A stretch of 11,998 bases of DNA from assembly GCA_027051315.1 (NCBI GenBank), contig JALTZE010000204.1:1-11998 (forward strand), in the 5' to 3' direction. A program made the position numbers and the translations under genes. Every line of letters begins with the position of its first letter. The stretch's first letter is position 1. The notes under the pieces were generated by a model. It made no database searches, had not been told where the DNA came from, and saw nothing but the letters and a program-made list of their open reading frames with translations. The stretch is from Micavibrio sp. GTDB taxonomy: Bacteria; Pseudomonadota; Alphaproteobacteria; Micavibrionales; Micavibrionaceae. This document shows positions 1-6,959 of this stretch, in pieces.

Positions 1-478
1 ATCTTTTCAATGGGAAGCCCTCTTCATCTAATTGAAAATCACCGACAACCTCACGTCCCCATTTTCTTTCAAGTTCTTCAAATCTTTTATCTATATAATC
101 TAGCCTTCTCTCACCTTTTTGTACCATAATATTTGATACTATTCCCGTAACAGCCCATTCAATCATATAACCCATAGCAGCAGCAGAATACATAATAACA
201 AGCGTCATTGGCTGTGAAATAAACCCAACCGCCACCTCCCTTGTATGACTGGTAGTTACCATTTCCAACCAGAAAGGAAAACAACCCGCAAAATTCATAA
301 AACCAACAGTTAGAGCCTTAACTTTCTCCTTTGTTTTATCAACTATACCTGCAACAAATGTCGGAAGCATGCCAACCACAAGCATAATAGTAGTCGGCAA
401 AAAAACAAAAGCACCTAAAAAAAGAGCGACAACCAATAACTGCCCTTTAAATCCTATTTTTTTCTTTTTTCTTGCCAT
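1..478 (-). CDS. Small multi-pass membrane protein, 3' end beyond window (partial)
   Basis: I do not recognise this gene. An open frame of 159 codons starts at ATG 478-476 and reaches the left edge without a stop. The protein begins with a basic stretch (MARKKKK), then a long hydrophobic segment (about residues 13-45, possibly a helical hairpin containing a Pro), another around 57-75 and another around 90-120. A hydrophilic, charged, probably helical tail follows (about 122-159, with 'RRLDYIDKRFEELERKWG'). The start overlaps the stop of the upstream pseudokinase gene as TAATG, so the two are very probably translationally coupled and their products may act together at the inner membrane. The only purine-rich stretch upstream (GGGGAAAG, inside the kinase gene) is 10 or more bases from the ATG, which also favours coupling. 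Confidence is high that it is coding and low on function. Confidence 0.8.
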   Translation of the reverse strand, partial: MARKKKKIGFKGQLLVVALFLGAFVFLPTTIMLVVGMLPTFVAGIVDKTKEKVKALTVGFMNFAGCFPFWLEMVTTSHTREVAVGFISQPMTLVIMYSAAAMGYMIEWAVTGIVSNIMVQKGERRLDYIDKRFEELERKWGREVVGDFQLDEEGFPLKR

Positions 479-2550
479 TAAAAAACACTTTCCCCTTTAA
501 CAAGATATATAAACAGCAATGCCATAACGACTATCATAGAAATAATACCAGAAACAACAGCTGCCCATTCTCTACCTATTCCAACTCCATATGTATTTTT
601 ATTAACGAGCTTTCTACGCAACTGTTCTCTCTCATAAACTAAATTCTTATACTCAACCATTGCATTTTGAAAATTATTATAATCTTCTACCCTCTTATTA
701 TCATTATCCAATATATCAAGCATTTTTCTAATATCGCCACTATCCCTTAGCTTATTAATCTTATCTTTTATTTTACCCCTTTCATCTCTATCATGTATCC
801 TTTCATATAAGGGCTCAACATAATCTGCTAACCAATCAGTTATCCCTTCCAGTTTTTTTACCCTTAATTTTCTTTGCATTTCCCCTAATATTCTTAATGT
901 AGCAAGAACAACCCTATGCTCATCAGCAGAATTTAACCCTACCAAATTGCTTTCTATTACTTTTTTCTCATGTACCAATAAAAACGCAATCACATGCCTA
1001 TCCATAAATTTTACAGGACGTTTATTTTTGTCCTTACCAAGAATATTATATACCCTTAGTAAATCTTCTGCTGTACGAACATAATAATCGCTAAATTTAT
1101 CACTATAGCAAGGAGCATCAGGACACATATGATAAAGCACACGCTCTATACCAAAAGCCAGATTATTTTGCTGCACATAATTACGAGCTGCATCAAATTT
1201 TGAAGTAATATGCACAATATCAGGCAATATATCACTTTGCATATTAACCCAATACATAACAAAATTTTGATTCAAAACATCTACATAAGAAGAAATATCA
1301 GATTTATCGAAAATAGCTTTAGCCAGAGAAGTACCAAAACCATATGGATGAAATGCAATCTTTTTATAAGAAATAGGGAAACTCGGGAAAAGAGCTATAG
1401 ATACCTTAGCAACAAGCTTTTCCAAATAATTATTTCCTTTTTCAGATAAATCTATTGCTTCTTCAATCTTTTCATCAAGACTACTATCTGATAATGAACG
1501 AACAATCCATCTATTTAATCCACCACTTTCAATAAGTTGTGCTGCCTCAGATATATTATCAGCCAAATCAACTGCCAATATTTGTGGTCTAATATATTTA
1601 TTTCCATTAAATAACAAAGGTCTATTAGCCTTATTTCTTTTTATTGCTTGCTTCGGAGATAATCTGCGCCCATCAATCCATGCCTCTATATCATCAACAC
1701 TCCACCTTTGCGACACATCATCATGTAAAGTTCCTCTTAACAATTCAAGAACTGGACCAGTTATCTTTCCATTACCAATCAATGCAAGATACGAACCTAC
1801 ATCTATCTTATGTTTTATTATTTCCCTATCACTAGCTCCCGAAAGAGGATTATTACTCCTTAAAATAGTTGCAATAGTAACACCAAAACTATATACATCA
1901 TCAGCAATTGTCCCAACTCCTCTGGCTTCAGGGTCACATAATGCTCTTTCTATTGGCTCATATAAAACAGGCTGACAATAAGAAGCAGGAGTAGAAACAC
2001 ACTCTCCCAACATTACTTTTTCTATATTGCTACTATTACCATCGAAAAGATTGGAGGTAGATATAGAACCATGAATAAGGTCTGAATTCCTAAGGTCAAC
2101 AAGTACAGAAACAAGAGGAGTTATTATACTATCAAGTACTTTTTCATATTTAATCCCCAAAGCAACACTATTTGGATTAATATCCCCCGATAAAATGGGT
2201 TTGCCAAGATTATCTTCAAAAATAATCACATATTTTTCTTCTTTAGCTGAAGGCCAATAAACAATACCAGAAGAAATAATCCTAGCCATCGATAAATTAT
2301 TAAATGAAGCAAAACCAAAAATATTACTAAATCTTGGAACCAAAGATTTATCACACACCAACGCAAAAAGACTTTTTCCTTGCCTTGTTGATGCTGCATA
2401 CGCTTTAACAACACTTCTATCTAAATGGGGTAAACGCTTACTTGGATATATTTTAATAGAATTATCAAATTCAATCACATCAGAACGCCCAGAATAAGAA
2501 GATTGCTCCTTATTCTTAGTTTCTTCCACCATATCATCTGCATCAGTCAT
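478..2550 (-). CDS. Tail-anchored pseudokinase (degenerate Ser/Thr kinase-like protein)
   Basis: A 690-residue protein whose N-terminal third (about 45-300) follows a eukaryotic-type protein kinase fold with its catalytic residues lost. The catalytic loop reads 'LIHGSISTSNLF' (158-169) where HRDLKPxN is expected, so the catalytic Asp and the Lys are replaced. The beta-3 Lys position reads 'FALVCDK' rather than AxK, no DFG is visible, and no glycine-rich loop is clear. The helix-F signature 'DDVYSFGV' (217-224) and a lobe end with 'RWSVDDIEAW' (282-291) are kept. About 300-580 matches nothing I recognise. A charged coiled-coil-like stretch (about 585-655) precedes a single hydrophobic segment (666-684) and a short tail, so the kinase-like part should face the cytoplasm. 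I chose ATG 2550 because GGGGA lies 4 bases upstream; a TTG at 2568 is also in frame but lacks a Shine-Dalgarno sequence. Its stop overlaps the next gene. A binding or scaffold role is inference. Confidence 0.8.
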   Translation of the reverse strand: MTDADDMVEETKNKEQSSYSGRSDVIEFDNSIKIYPSKRLPHLDRSVVKAYAASTRQGKSLFALVCDKSLVPRFSNIFGFASFNNLSMARIISSGIVYWPSAKEEKYVIIFEDNLGKPILSGDINPNSVALGIKYEKVLDSIITPLVSVLVDLRNSDLIHGSISTSNLFDGNSSNIEKVMLGECVSTPASYCQPVLYEPIERALCDPEARGVGTIADDVYSFGVTIATILRSNNPLSGASDREIIKHKIDVGSYLALIGNGKITGPVLELLRGTLHDDVSQRWSVDDIEAWIDGRRLSPKQAIKRNKANRPLLFNGNKYIRPQILAVDLADNISEAAQLIESGGLNRWIVRSLSDSSLDEKIEEAIDLSEKGNNYLEKLVAKVSIALFPSFPISYKKIAFHPYGFGTSLAKAIFDKSDISSYVDVLNQNFVMYWVNMQSDILPDIVHITSKFDAARNYVQQNNLAFGIERVLYHMCPDAPCYSDKFSDYYVRTAEDLLRVYNILGKDKNKRPVKFMDRHVIAFLLVHEKKVIESNLVGLNSADEHRVVLATLRILGEMQRKLRVKKLEGITDWLADYVEPLYERIHDRDERGKIKDKINKLRDSGDIRKMLDILDNDNKRVEDYNNFQNAMVEYKNLVYEREQLRRKLVNKNTYGVGIGREWAAVVSGIISMIVVMALLFIYLVKGESVF

Positions 2551-2554
2551 TAAA

Positions 2555-2559
2555 TCCCC
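2555..2559 (-). promoter_or_regulatory. Ribosome binding site deciding the pseudokinase start
   Basis: GGGGA lies 4 bases before ATG 2550-2548. The small ankyrin gene in this window uses the same core (GGGGAA, 5 bases before its ATG). This favours ATG 2550 over the in-frame TTG at 2568, which has only a poor purine context upstream. Confidence 0.5.
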
Positions 2560-2657
2560 GCATGACAAAAGAGCTTACTACTATAAGAACCATTCACCGA
2601 AAAAAGCAGGGCGAAAAGCCAAAGAGAACCATGCAAAATTCATTCTGCTTCGTTGAC

Positions 2658-2686
2658 ATGGTAAACCGATTTACAAAAAATGTAAA
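2658..2686 (-). promoter_or_regulatory. Candidate sigma-70 promoter of the pseudokinase operon
   Basis: On the minus strand TTTACA (2686-2681) is followed after exactly 17 bases by TACCAT (2663-2658). These match 5 of 6 and 4 of 6 of the -35 and -10 consensus. Transcription would begin near 2651, about 100 bases before the start codon. The site lies in the only gap upstream of the gene and just downstream of a tandem 10-base repeat. Part of it (2670-2686) could also fold as a weak hairpin (TTTACA, 5-base loop, TGTAAA), so a structural role is possible instead. Confidence 0.3.
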
Positions 2687-2688
2687 AC

Positions 2689-2708
2689 ATAACATATAAT
2701 AACATATA
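2689..2708. repeat. Perfect tandem 10-bp direct repeat upstream of the pseudokinase promoter
   Basis: ATAACATATA occurs twice head to tail (2689-2698 and 2699-2708, plus-strand reading). The period is one helical turn, and on the minus strand the pair ends two bases before the candidate -35 box. That spacing is typical of an activator bound as a tandem dimer, for example OmpR/PhoB-type regulators that use direct repeats. In an AT-rich gap a chance repeat is possible, so the regulatory reading is inference. Confidence 0.5.
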
Positions 2709-2719
2709 GAAACTAAAAC

Positions 2720-4012
2720 TTAACGAAATGGGTCATGAACCAATATAGTATCATCTCTTTCAGGACTTGTAGATAACATGGCAACAGGTGTTTCTATCAA
2801 CTCTTCAACCCTTCTTACATATTTAACAGCTTCTGCTGGGAGCTCCGCCCAGCTCCTAGCCCCTCTTGTACTTTCTTTCCATCCTGATACGGTTTCATAC
2901 ACAGGCTTAACTGCTGCCTGTTCTACTTGCGAGGCAGGAAGATAATCAATTCTTTTACTATTTAATTCATAAGCAACACATATCTTAATCTCATCATAAC
3001 CATCAAGAACATCTAATTTAGTCAAGGAAATACCATCAATCCCCGCAACTCTTACTGCCTGCCTGACCGCAACAGCATCAAACCAACCACATCTTCTTTT
3101 ACGCCCCGTAGTAGTTCCAAATTCATGCCCTCTAACCCCCAAGCTTTCCCCAATATCATCAAAAAGCTCCGTAGGAAAAGGTCCAGTACCAACTCTGGTT
3201 GTATATGCTTTTGTAATACCAAGAACATAGCCAACTGTCCTTGCCCCCACCCCTGAGCCTGCAGCCGCCTGCCCCGCCACAGTATTAGAAGAAGTTACAA
3301 ATGGATAAGTACCATGGTCAACATCCAACATCACACCTTGTGCACCTTCAAACAAAATTTTCTTTTGTGTTTTTCTTGCTTCATCTAGAATTTTCCAACT
3401 AACTTTTGCATATGAAAGTATAACATCGGAAATATTACAAAGCTTATCATACACTTCATTAACATCAATCACATCAGCCCCAAGCCCACGCAATAGCGCA
3501 TTATGATGAAGCATTAAACTTTCAAGCTTTTCTTTTAAAATTTCAGGATAAGCAAGGTCACAAATTCTAATTCCACGCCTAGCAACTTTATCTTCATAAG
3601 CAGGACCAATCCCCCTACCAGTAGTACCTATTTTATTATTACCCGACCTTGCAGCCTCAAAAGCATGGTCAACTGCCTGATGTACAGGTAATATAAGATG
3701 AGCATTTTCAGAAATAATCAGATTATCAGGATTTATATCTACTCCCAATTTCTTGACAATATCAATTTCACTTAATAAAGCCCACGGGTCAACCACTACT
3801 CCATTACCAATAACAGATATTTTCCCTTTTCTTACAATACCAGAGGGAAGCAAATGAAGCTTATATTCAACCCCATCAATAACTAAAGTATGTCCTGCAT
3901 TATGCCCCCCTTGAAACCTAACCACAACATCAGCACGATTAGAAAGCCAATCAACAATCTTACCCTTTCCCTCATCTCCCCACTGTGAACCAATAACAGC
4001 TACATTGCTCAT
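2720..4012 (-). CDS. purA: Adenylosuccinate synthetase
   Basis: A 430-residue cytoplasmic enzyme that joins IMP and aspartate using GTP to give adenylosuccinate, the first committed step from IMP to AMP. It is full length for the family. It has the N-terminal GTP/IMP loop '[14 protein letters not shown]' (9-22, catalytic Asp13), 'GGHNAGHT' (35-42, catalytic His41), the IMP-site segment '[14 protein letters not shown]', the aspartate/GTP region '[14 protein letters not shown]' and the usual end '[10 protein letters not shown]...DPF'. I chose ATG 4012 because '[18 protein letters not shown]' is the normal family start and GAGG lies 9 bases upstream. An in-frame ATG at 4027 would add five residues but would overlap that ribosome binding site and sit on a terminator T-tract. 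It is separated from the ankyrin gene upstream by about 118 bases holding two hairpins. Confidence 0.97.
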   Translation of the reverse strand: MSNVAVIGSQWGDEGKGKIVDWLSNRADVVVRFQGGHNAGHTLVIDGVEYKLHLLPSGIVRKGKISVIGNGVVVDPWALLSEIDIVKKLGVDINPDNLIISENAHLILPVHQAVDHAFEAARSGNNKIGTTGRGIGPAYEDKVARRGIRICDLAYPEILKEKLESLMLHHNALLRGLGADVIDVNEVYDKLCNISDVILSYAKVSWKILDEARKTQKKILFEGAQGVMLDVDHGTYPFVTSSNTVAGQAAAGSGVGARTVGYVLGITKAYTTRVGTGPFPTELFDDIGESLGVRGHEFGTTTGRKRRCGWFDAVAVRQAVRVAGIDGISLTKLDVLDGYDEIKICVAYELNSKRIDYLPASQVEQAAVKPVYETVSGWKESTRGARSWAELPAEAVKYVRRVEELIETPVAMLSTSPERDDTILVHDPFR

Positions 4013-4027
4013 AAATATTAACCTCAT

Positions 4028-4058
4028 AAAAAATATCGCAGAATTTCCATCCGCGATA
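4028..4058 (-). terminator. Rho-independent-type terminator or attenuator abutting purA
   Basis: On the minus strand a 9-bp stem (TATCGCGGA at 4058-4050 with TCTGCGATA at 4042-4034, including one G-T pair) encloses a 7-base loop and is followed by six T (4033-4028). This is a proper intrinsic terminator layout. It lies only two bases before the purA ribosome binding site (GAGG, 4025-4022). It either stops transcripts arriving from the ankyrin gene or acts as an attenuator in the purA leader. The structure is seen directly; its action is inferred. Confidence 0.6.
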
Positions 4059-4084
4059 CTAATAACTCATAAACATTAACACAA
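4056..4084 (-). promoter_or_regulatory. Weak candidate purA promoter overlapping the terminator
   Basis: TTGTGT (4084-4079), 17 bases, then TAGTAT (4061-4056) on the minus strand matches 3 of 6 and 4 of 6 consensus positions. Transcription would start near 4049, inside the terminator loop, so the new purA transcript could not form the hairpin while read-through from upstream still would be stopped. The match is weak, and other starts between 4059 and 4130 are equally possible. Confidence 0.2.
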
Positions 4085-4091
4085 GAAAATT

Positions 4092-4129
4092 GTTAGGATA
4101 TAGAATGAATATAGTTAACGAATCCTAAC
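4092..4129 (-). other. 8-bp inverted repeat just after the ankyrin gene
   Basis: GTTAGGAT (4092-4099) and ATCCTAAC (4122-4129) are perfect inverted copies separated by 22 bases. On the minus strand the stem starts one base after the ankyrin gene stop codon and is followed by AATTTTC. It may protect or end the ankyrin mRNA. The large loop and lack of a strong T-tract make it a poor terminator alone, but it stands in tandem with the better one at 4028-4058. Confidence 0.35.
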
Positions 4130-4130
4130 C

Positions 4131-4460
4131 CTAAGCACTTTTACGCCCAAAAAACTTTTTACCTATCTTATCAAAAACACCCTCTTCGCTCTTTTCCATA
4201 GCTTCTTCACTATCCATAGAATAAGATACAGGCTTAATACCCATTTTTTCCATATCCATAATTTCTTTAGCAGCTAAAATAGTTCTCATCGCCTCTACAC
4301 GATTTGCCTGAGAAGCAATCTGGAAAGCATTGCGTCCTTCATCATCTTTCATATCAATATCAGCACCAGAAATAATAGCACGCCTTATTTCTGCACAATC
4401 ACCTGATTTTGCTGATTCCCATAATCTTTCTTGCTGCTTCATATCTATATTACTATTCAT
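4131..4460 (-). CDS. Small ankyrin-repeat protein
   Basis: A 109-residue protein without signal peptide or membrane segment. Residues 9-36 ('LWESAKSGDCAEIRRAII..GADID') and 40-65 ('DEGRNAFQIASQANRVEAMRTIL') read as two ankyrin repeats, the second starting with the characteristic D-x-x-G-x-x-A-x-x-x-A pattern (Asp40, Gly42). Two repeats are few for a stable solenoid, so it may be a capped mini-ankyrin or bind a partner. The C-terminal third is charged and ends in a basic patch ('KKFFGRKSA'). GGGGAA lies 5 bases before ATG 4460. A near-consensus promoter sits in the gap upstream, so the gene can be expressed independently of glmM. Function is unknown; a protein-protein interaction role is inferred from the fold. 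Confidence 0.85.
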   Translation of the reverse strand: MNSNIDMKQQERLWESAKSGDCAEIRRAIISGADIDMKDDEGRNAFQIASQANRVEAMRTILAAKEIMDMEKMGIKPVSYSMDSEEAMEKSEEGVFDKIGKKFFGRKSA

Positions 4461-4499
4461 ATCAATTCCCCATATCTCATATCTAAAAAATATTTACGC

Positions 4500-4528
4500 A
4501 TTTTATGTAAAAGATTATAAAGAGTCAA
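4500..4528 (-). promoter_or_regulatory. Near-consensus sigma-70 promoter for the ankyrin gene
   Basis: On the minus strand TTGACT (4528-4523), exactly 17 bases, then TAAAAT (4505-4500) match 5 of 6 positions in each box with ideal spacing. It lies wholly in the 77-base gap after the glmM stop. Transcription would start near 4493, giving a leader of about 33 bases before ATG 4460. It is the best promoter-like sequence in the window. Confidence 0.6.
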
Positions 4529-4537
4529 GCTAAATAT

Positions 4538-5893
4538 TCAAGCAAATTTTTCTATAACCGAACAAACTTCATCAACTGCCTCATTAACAATTTTATTATC
4601 ATAACCTTCTACCATAACTCTGATAAGAGGCTCAGTGCCAGATTCTCTAACCAAAATTCTCCCTTCATCACCAAGCCTATTTTCAACCTTCTTTATAATC
4701 TTTTTCACCTTACTATTTTCCATAGGCGAAGCATTACTATAACGAATATTTTTCAATATCTGCGGTACGGTATCAAAAACATTAAGAGATTTAGAAGCAG
4801 GAACATTTTTACCCTTAATCACAGCTAATATCTGCAAAGCGGCAAGTAAACCATCACCAGTTGTTCCATAATCAAGCATAACTATATGCCCTGATTGTTC
4901 TCCACCCAAAGAGTAGCCTTCATCTTTCATCGCTTCAACAACATATCTATCACCAACTGCTGTCCTTAACAATTTGACCCCCTGCTCCTTCAGATATTTC
5001 TCTAATCCCATATTAGACATTACAGTGCTAACCAAAGTATCTTTAACCAAATCACCTTTAAGCCTCATATTAGTAGCAAGAACAGCCATAATCTGGTCAC
5101 CATCAATCTTACAACCTTTTTCATCAACTATAATCAGCCTATCGGCATCTCCATCTAGAGCAATACCCACATCAGCTCCATGTTCAACAACTTCTTTTTC
5201 CAGATTTTTTGTATCGGTAGCACCATAACCATCATTTATATTTCGTCCATTAGGTTTATTTCCTATAGTAATTACATCAGCACCAAGCTCCCAAAGAACC
5301 TGAGGTGCGACCTTATACGCTGCACCATTAGCACAATCTACGACTATTTTCATACCTTCCAAAGTATGTCTTCTTGGAAATGAACCTTTAACATATTCAA
5401 CATATCTACCTAACGCATCATCTAATCTATTAGCTTTACCAAGATATTCTGGTTCTGGTAATAAATCATCAAAGCCTTCATCAATACGATTTTCTATAGC
5501 AATTTCTATATTATCATCTAACTTAAAGCCATCATAACCAAATAATTTAATACCATTATCTTGATAAGGATTATGTGAAGCAGAAATCATCACACCAACA
5601 TCAGCCCTCAAAGAACGAGTAAGCATAGCAATAGCAGGAGTAGGAATAGGACCAACCAAAACAACATCCATTCCCATAGAAACAAATCCCGAAGCCATAG
5701 CTTGTTCAATCATATAACCAGAAAGCCTTGTATCCTTACCAATTACCACTTTACTTCTATGACTTCTATCCTTTGAAATTCTTCTTAGTTCCACAGCCGT
5801 GGCCATCGCAACTTTCAAGGCCATTTCCGCCGTCATAGGAAATTCATTTGCTTTGCCTCTTATACCATCTGTTCCAAAATATTTACGCGCCAT
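4538..5893 (-). CDS. glmM: Phosphoglucosamine mutase
   Basis: A 451-residue cytoplasmic enzyme that interconverts glucosamine-6-phosphate and glucosamine-1-phosphate on the way to UDP-GlcNAc for peptidoglycan and lipopolysaccharide. All family motifs are present: 'YFGTDGIRGKAN' at the N-terminus, the phosphoserine loop 'MISASHNPYQDNGIK' (102-116, catalytic Ser106), the metal-binding 'DGDADR' (247-252), the sugar-binding 'GGEQSGH' (330-336) and the phosphate-binding 'RESGTEPLIRVMVEG' (416-430). Length is normal. ATG 5893 is preceded by GAGAG at 6 bases. It follows bioB on the same strand with a 42-base gap, so co-transcription is likely. A perfect TATAAT (5918-5913) lies in that gap without a good -35 box. 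Alphaproteobacteria usually place glmM near ftsH; here about 4 kb of other genes separate them. Confidence 0.97.
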   Translation of the reverse strand: MARKYFGTDGIRGKANEFPMTAEMALKVAMATAVELRRISKDRSHRSKVVIGKDTRLSGYMIEQAMASGFVSMGMDVVLVGPIPTPAIAMLTRSLRADVGVMISASHNPYQDNGIKLFGYDGFKLDDNIEIAIENRIDEGFDDLLPEPEYLGKANRLDDALGRYVEYVKGSFPRRHTLEGMKIVVDCANGAAYKVAPQVLWELGADVITIGNKPNGRNINDGYGATDTKNLEKEVVEHGADVGIALDGDADRLIIVDEKGCKIDGDQIMAVLATNMRLKGDLVKDTLVSTVMSNMGLEKYLKEQGVKLLRTAVGDRYVVEAMKDEGYSLGGEQSGHIVMLDYGTTGDGLLAALQILAVIKGKNVPASKSLNVFDTVPQILKNIRYSNASPMENSKVKKIIKKVENRLGDEGRILVRESGTEPLIRVMVEGYDNKIVNEAVDEVCSVIEKFA

Positions 5894-5935
5894 AATATTC
5901 TCTCTGACCTTTATTATAAGGATAAAATATTTAAA

Positions 5936-6895
5936 TTAAGATGCTATCTTTAACCCAGCTTCTTCAATCAAGGCTTTATCATCATTACAATCATTATTAC
6001 TAGTAGTTAAAAGCTTATCACCATAAAAAATAGAATTAGCCCCCGCCATAAAACATAAAATCTGAGCTTCTTTTGTAAGATTACTACGTCCTGCCGATAA
6101 TCTTACTCTGGATTCTGGCATGACAATTCTGGCAGTAGCAACCATTCTAACAAGCTCTAGCGAATCTACGGGAGGTAAATTCTCCATCGGAGTACCTTTC
6201 ACCGCCACCAAAGCATTTATAGGAACCGACTCAGGGTGCTTTTCAAGATTTGCAAGAACTCTTAACATACTCGCCCTATCTCTATTAGATTCTCCCATTC
6301 CTATAATTCCGCCTGTACATAATTTTATCCCAGCCTTACGAGCAGCTTCCAAGCTATCAAGCCTATCTTTATAATTTCTTGTAGTAACAATTTTATCATA
6401 ATGCTCTGGCGAAGTATCAACATTATGATTATAAGAAGTAAGACCAGCTTCCGCCAATCTTTTTGCTTGCTCATCACTAACCATACCAAGAGTAACACAA
6501 GCTTCTAACCCTAATTTCTTAACTCCCTTAATCATCTCTAATACACGGTCAAACTCTTCACCATTACGGACCTTTCTCCACGCAGCTCCCATACAAAAAC
6601 GATTTGCTCCCGCTTCCTTTGCCAATTTTGCTTTTTCAAGAACATCATCTACCGACATTAAAGCTTCTTTTTTTAATCCAGTTTTTTTCGCATGATGTGC
6701 CGATTGTGAACAATAACCACAATTTTCAGGACAACCGCCAGTCTTAATACTGATTAAACTTGAAAGCTGAACAGTGCCATCTTTATGAAATCCCTTATGA
6801 ACAGCTCTAGCCCTATCAACCAAATCAAGCAAAGGCATTTCCAAAATTTCTAATACTTCATCTACTGACCAATCATGCCTAATCATATCACTCAT
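5936..6895 (-). CDS. bioB: Biotin synthase
   Basis: A 319-residue radical SAM enzyme that inserts sulfur into dethiobiotin to form biotin. The radical SAM [4Fe-4S] ligands are Cys55, Cys59 and Cys62 in '[16 protein letters not shown]'. The sacrificial [2Fe-2S] cluster ligands are Cys101, Cys133, Cys193 and Arg265 (in 'VRLSAGR'), all in place, and '[10 protein letters not shown]' is also kept. I chose ATG 6895 ('[10 protein letters not shown]'), since family members begin close to this RHDW motif and AAGGA stands 11 bases upstream. An in-frame ATG at 6931 would add 12 residues, has no ribosome binding site and would lie upstream of the predicted transcription start near 6924. It diverges from bioC and is followed by glmM on the same strand. 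Confidence 0.95.
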   Translation of the reverse strand: MSDMIRHDWSVDEVLEILEMPLLDLVDRARAVHKGFHKDGTVQLSSLISIKTGGCPENCGYCSQSAHHAKKTGLKKEALMSVDDVLEKAKLAKEAGANRFCMGAAWRKVRNGEEFDRVLEMIKGVKKLGLEACVTLGMVSDEQAKRLAEAGLTSYNHNVDTSPEHYDKIVTTRNYKDRLDSLEAARKAGIKLCTGGIIGMGESNRDRASMLRVLANLEKHPESVPINALVAVKGTPMENLPPVDSLELVRMVATARIVMPESRVRLSAGRSNLTKEAQILCFMAGANSIFYGDKLLTTSNNDCNDDKALIEEAGLKIAS

Positions 6896-6909
6896 TTTCC
6901 ATACATTCC

Positions 6910-6938
6910 TTGCAATTTCCAATTTGAGCATTTATACA
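6910..6938 (+). promoter_or_regulatory. Candidate bioC promoter
   Basis: TTGCAA (6910-6915), exactly 17 bases, then TATACA (6933-6938) match 4 of 6 consensus positions each; TACAAT at 6935-6940 is an alternative -10 with 19-base spacing. Seven bases beyond the first -10 box lies the ATG at 6945, so the transcript could start on or next to the start codon. It shares its -10 bases with the opposing bioB promoter candidate. Confidence 0.4.
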
Positions 6939-6959
6939 ATCTATATGAACAAACGTAAA
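6931..6959 (-). promoter_or_regulatory. Candidate bioB promoter overlapping the bioC promoter
   Basis: On the minus strand TTTACG (6959-6954), exactly 17 bases, then TATAAA (6936-6931) match 4 of 6 and 5 of 6 positions. Transcription would begin near 6924 and give a short leader containing AAGGA before ATG 6895. Its -35 box lies within the first codons of bioC, so the two promoters probably compete. The -10 core on both strands is the same TTTATA/TATAAA sequence. Confidence 0.4.

Noticed and set aside
2653..2681. Plus-strand TTGACA near 2653 as a promoter
   Set aside because: No acceptable -10 box follows at 16-18 bases, and the next gene on that strand is over 4 kb away.
2660..2681. Resemblance of the TGTAAA/GGTTTAC bases in the purA-pseudokinase gap to a BirA biotin operator
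   Set aside because: The two half-sites are only about two bases apart instead of roughly 15, and no biotin gene is adjacent.
6931..6944. Exact BioR operator between bioB and bioC
   Set aside because: The sequence TATACAATCTATA shares TATA arms only; it does not contain the TTATNTATAA-type core.
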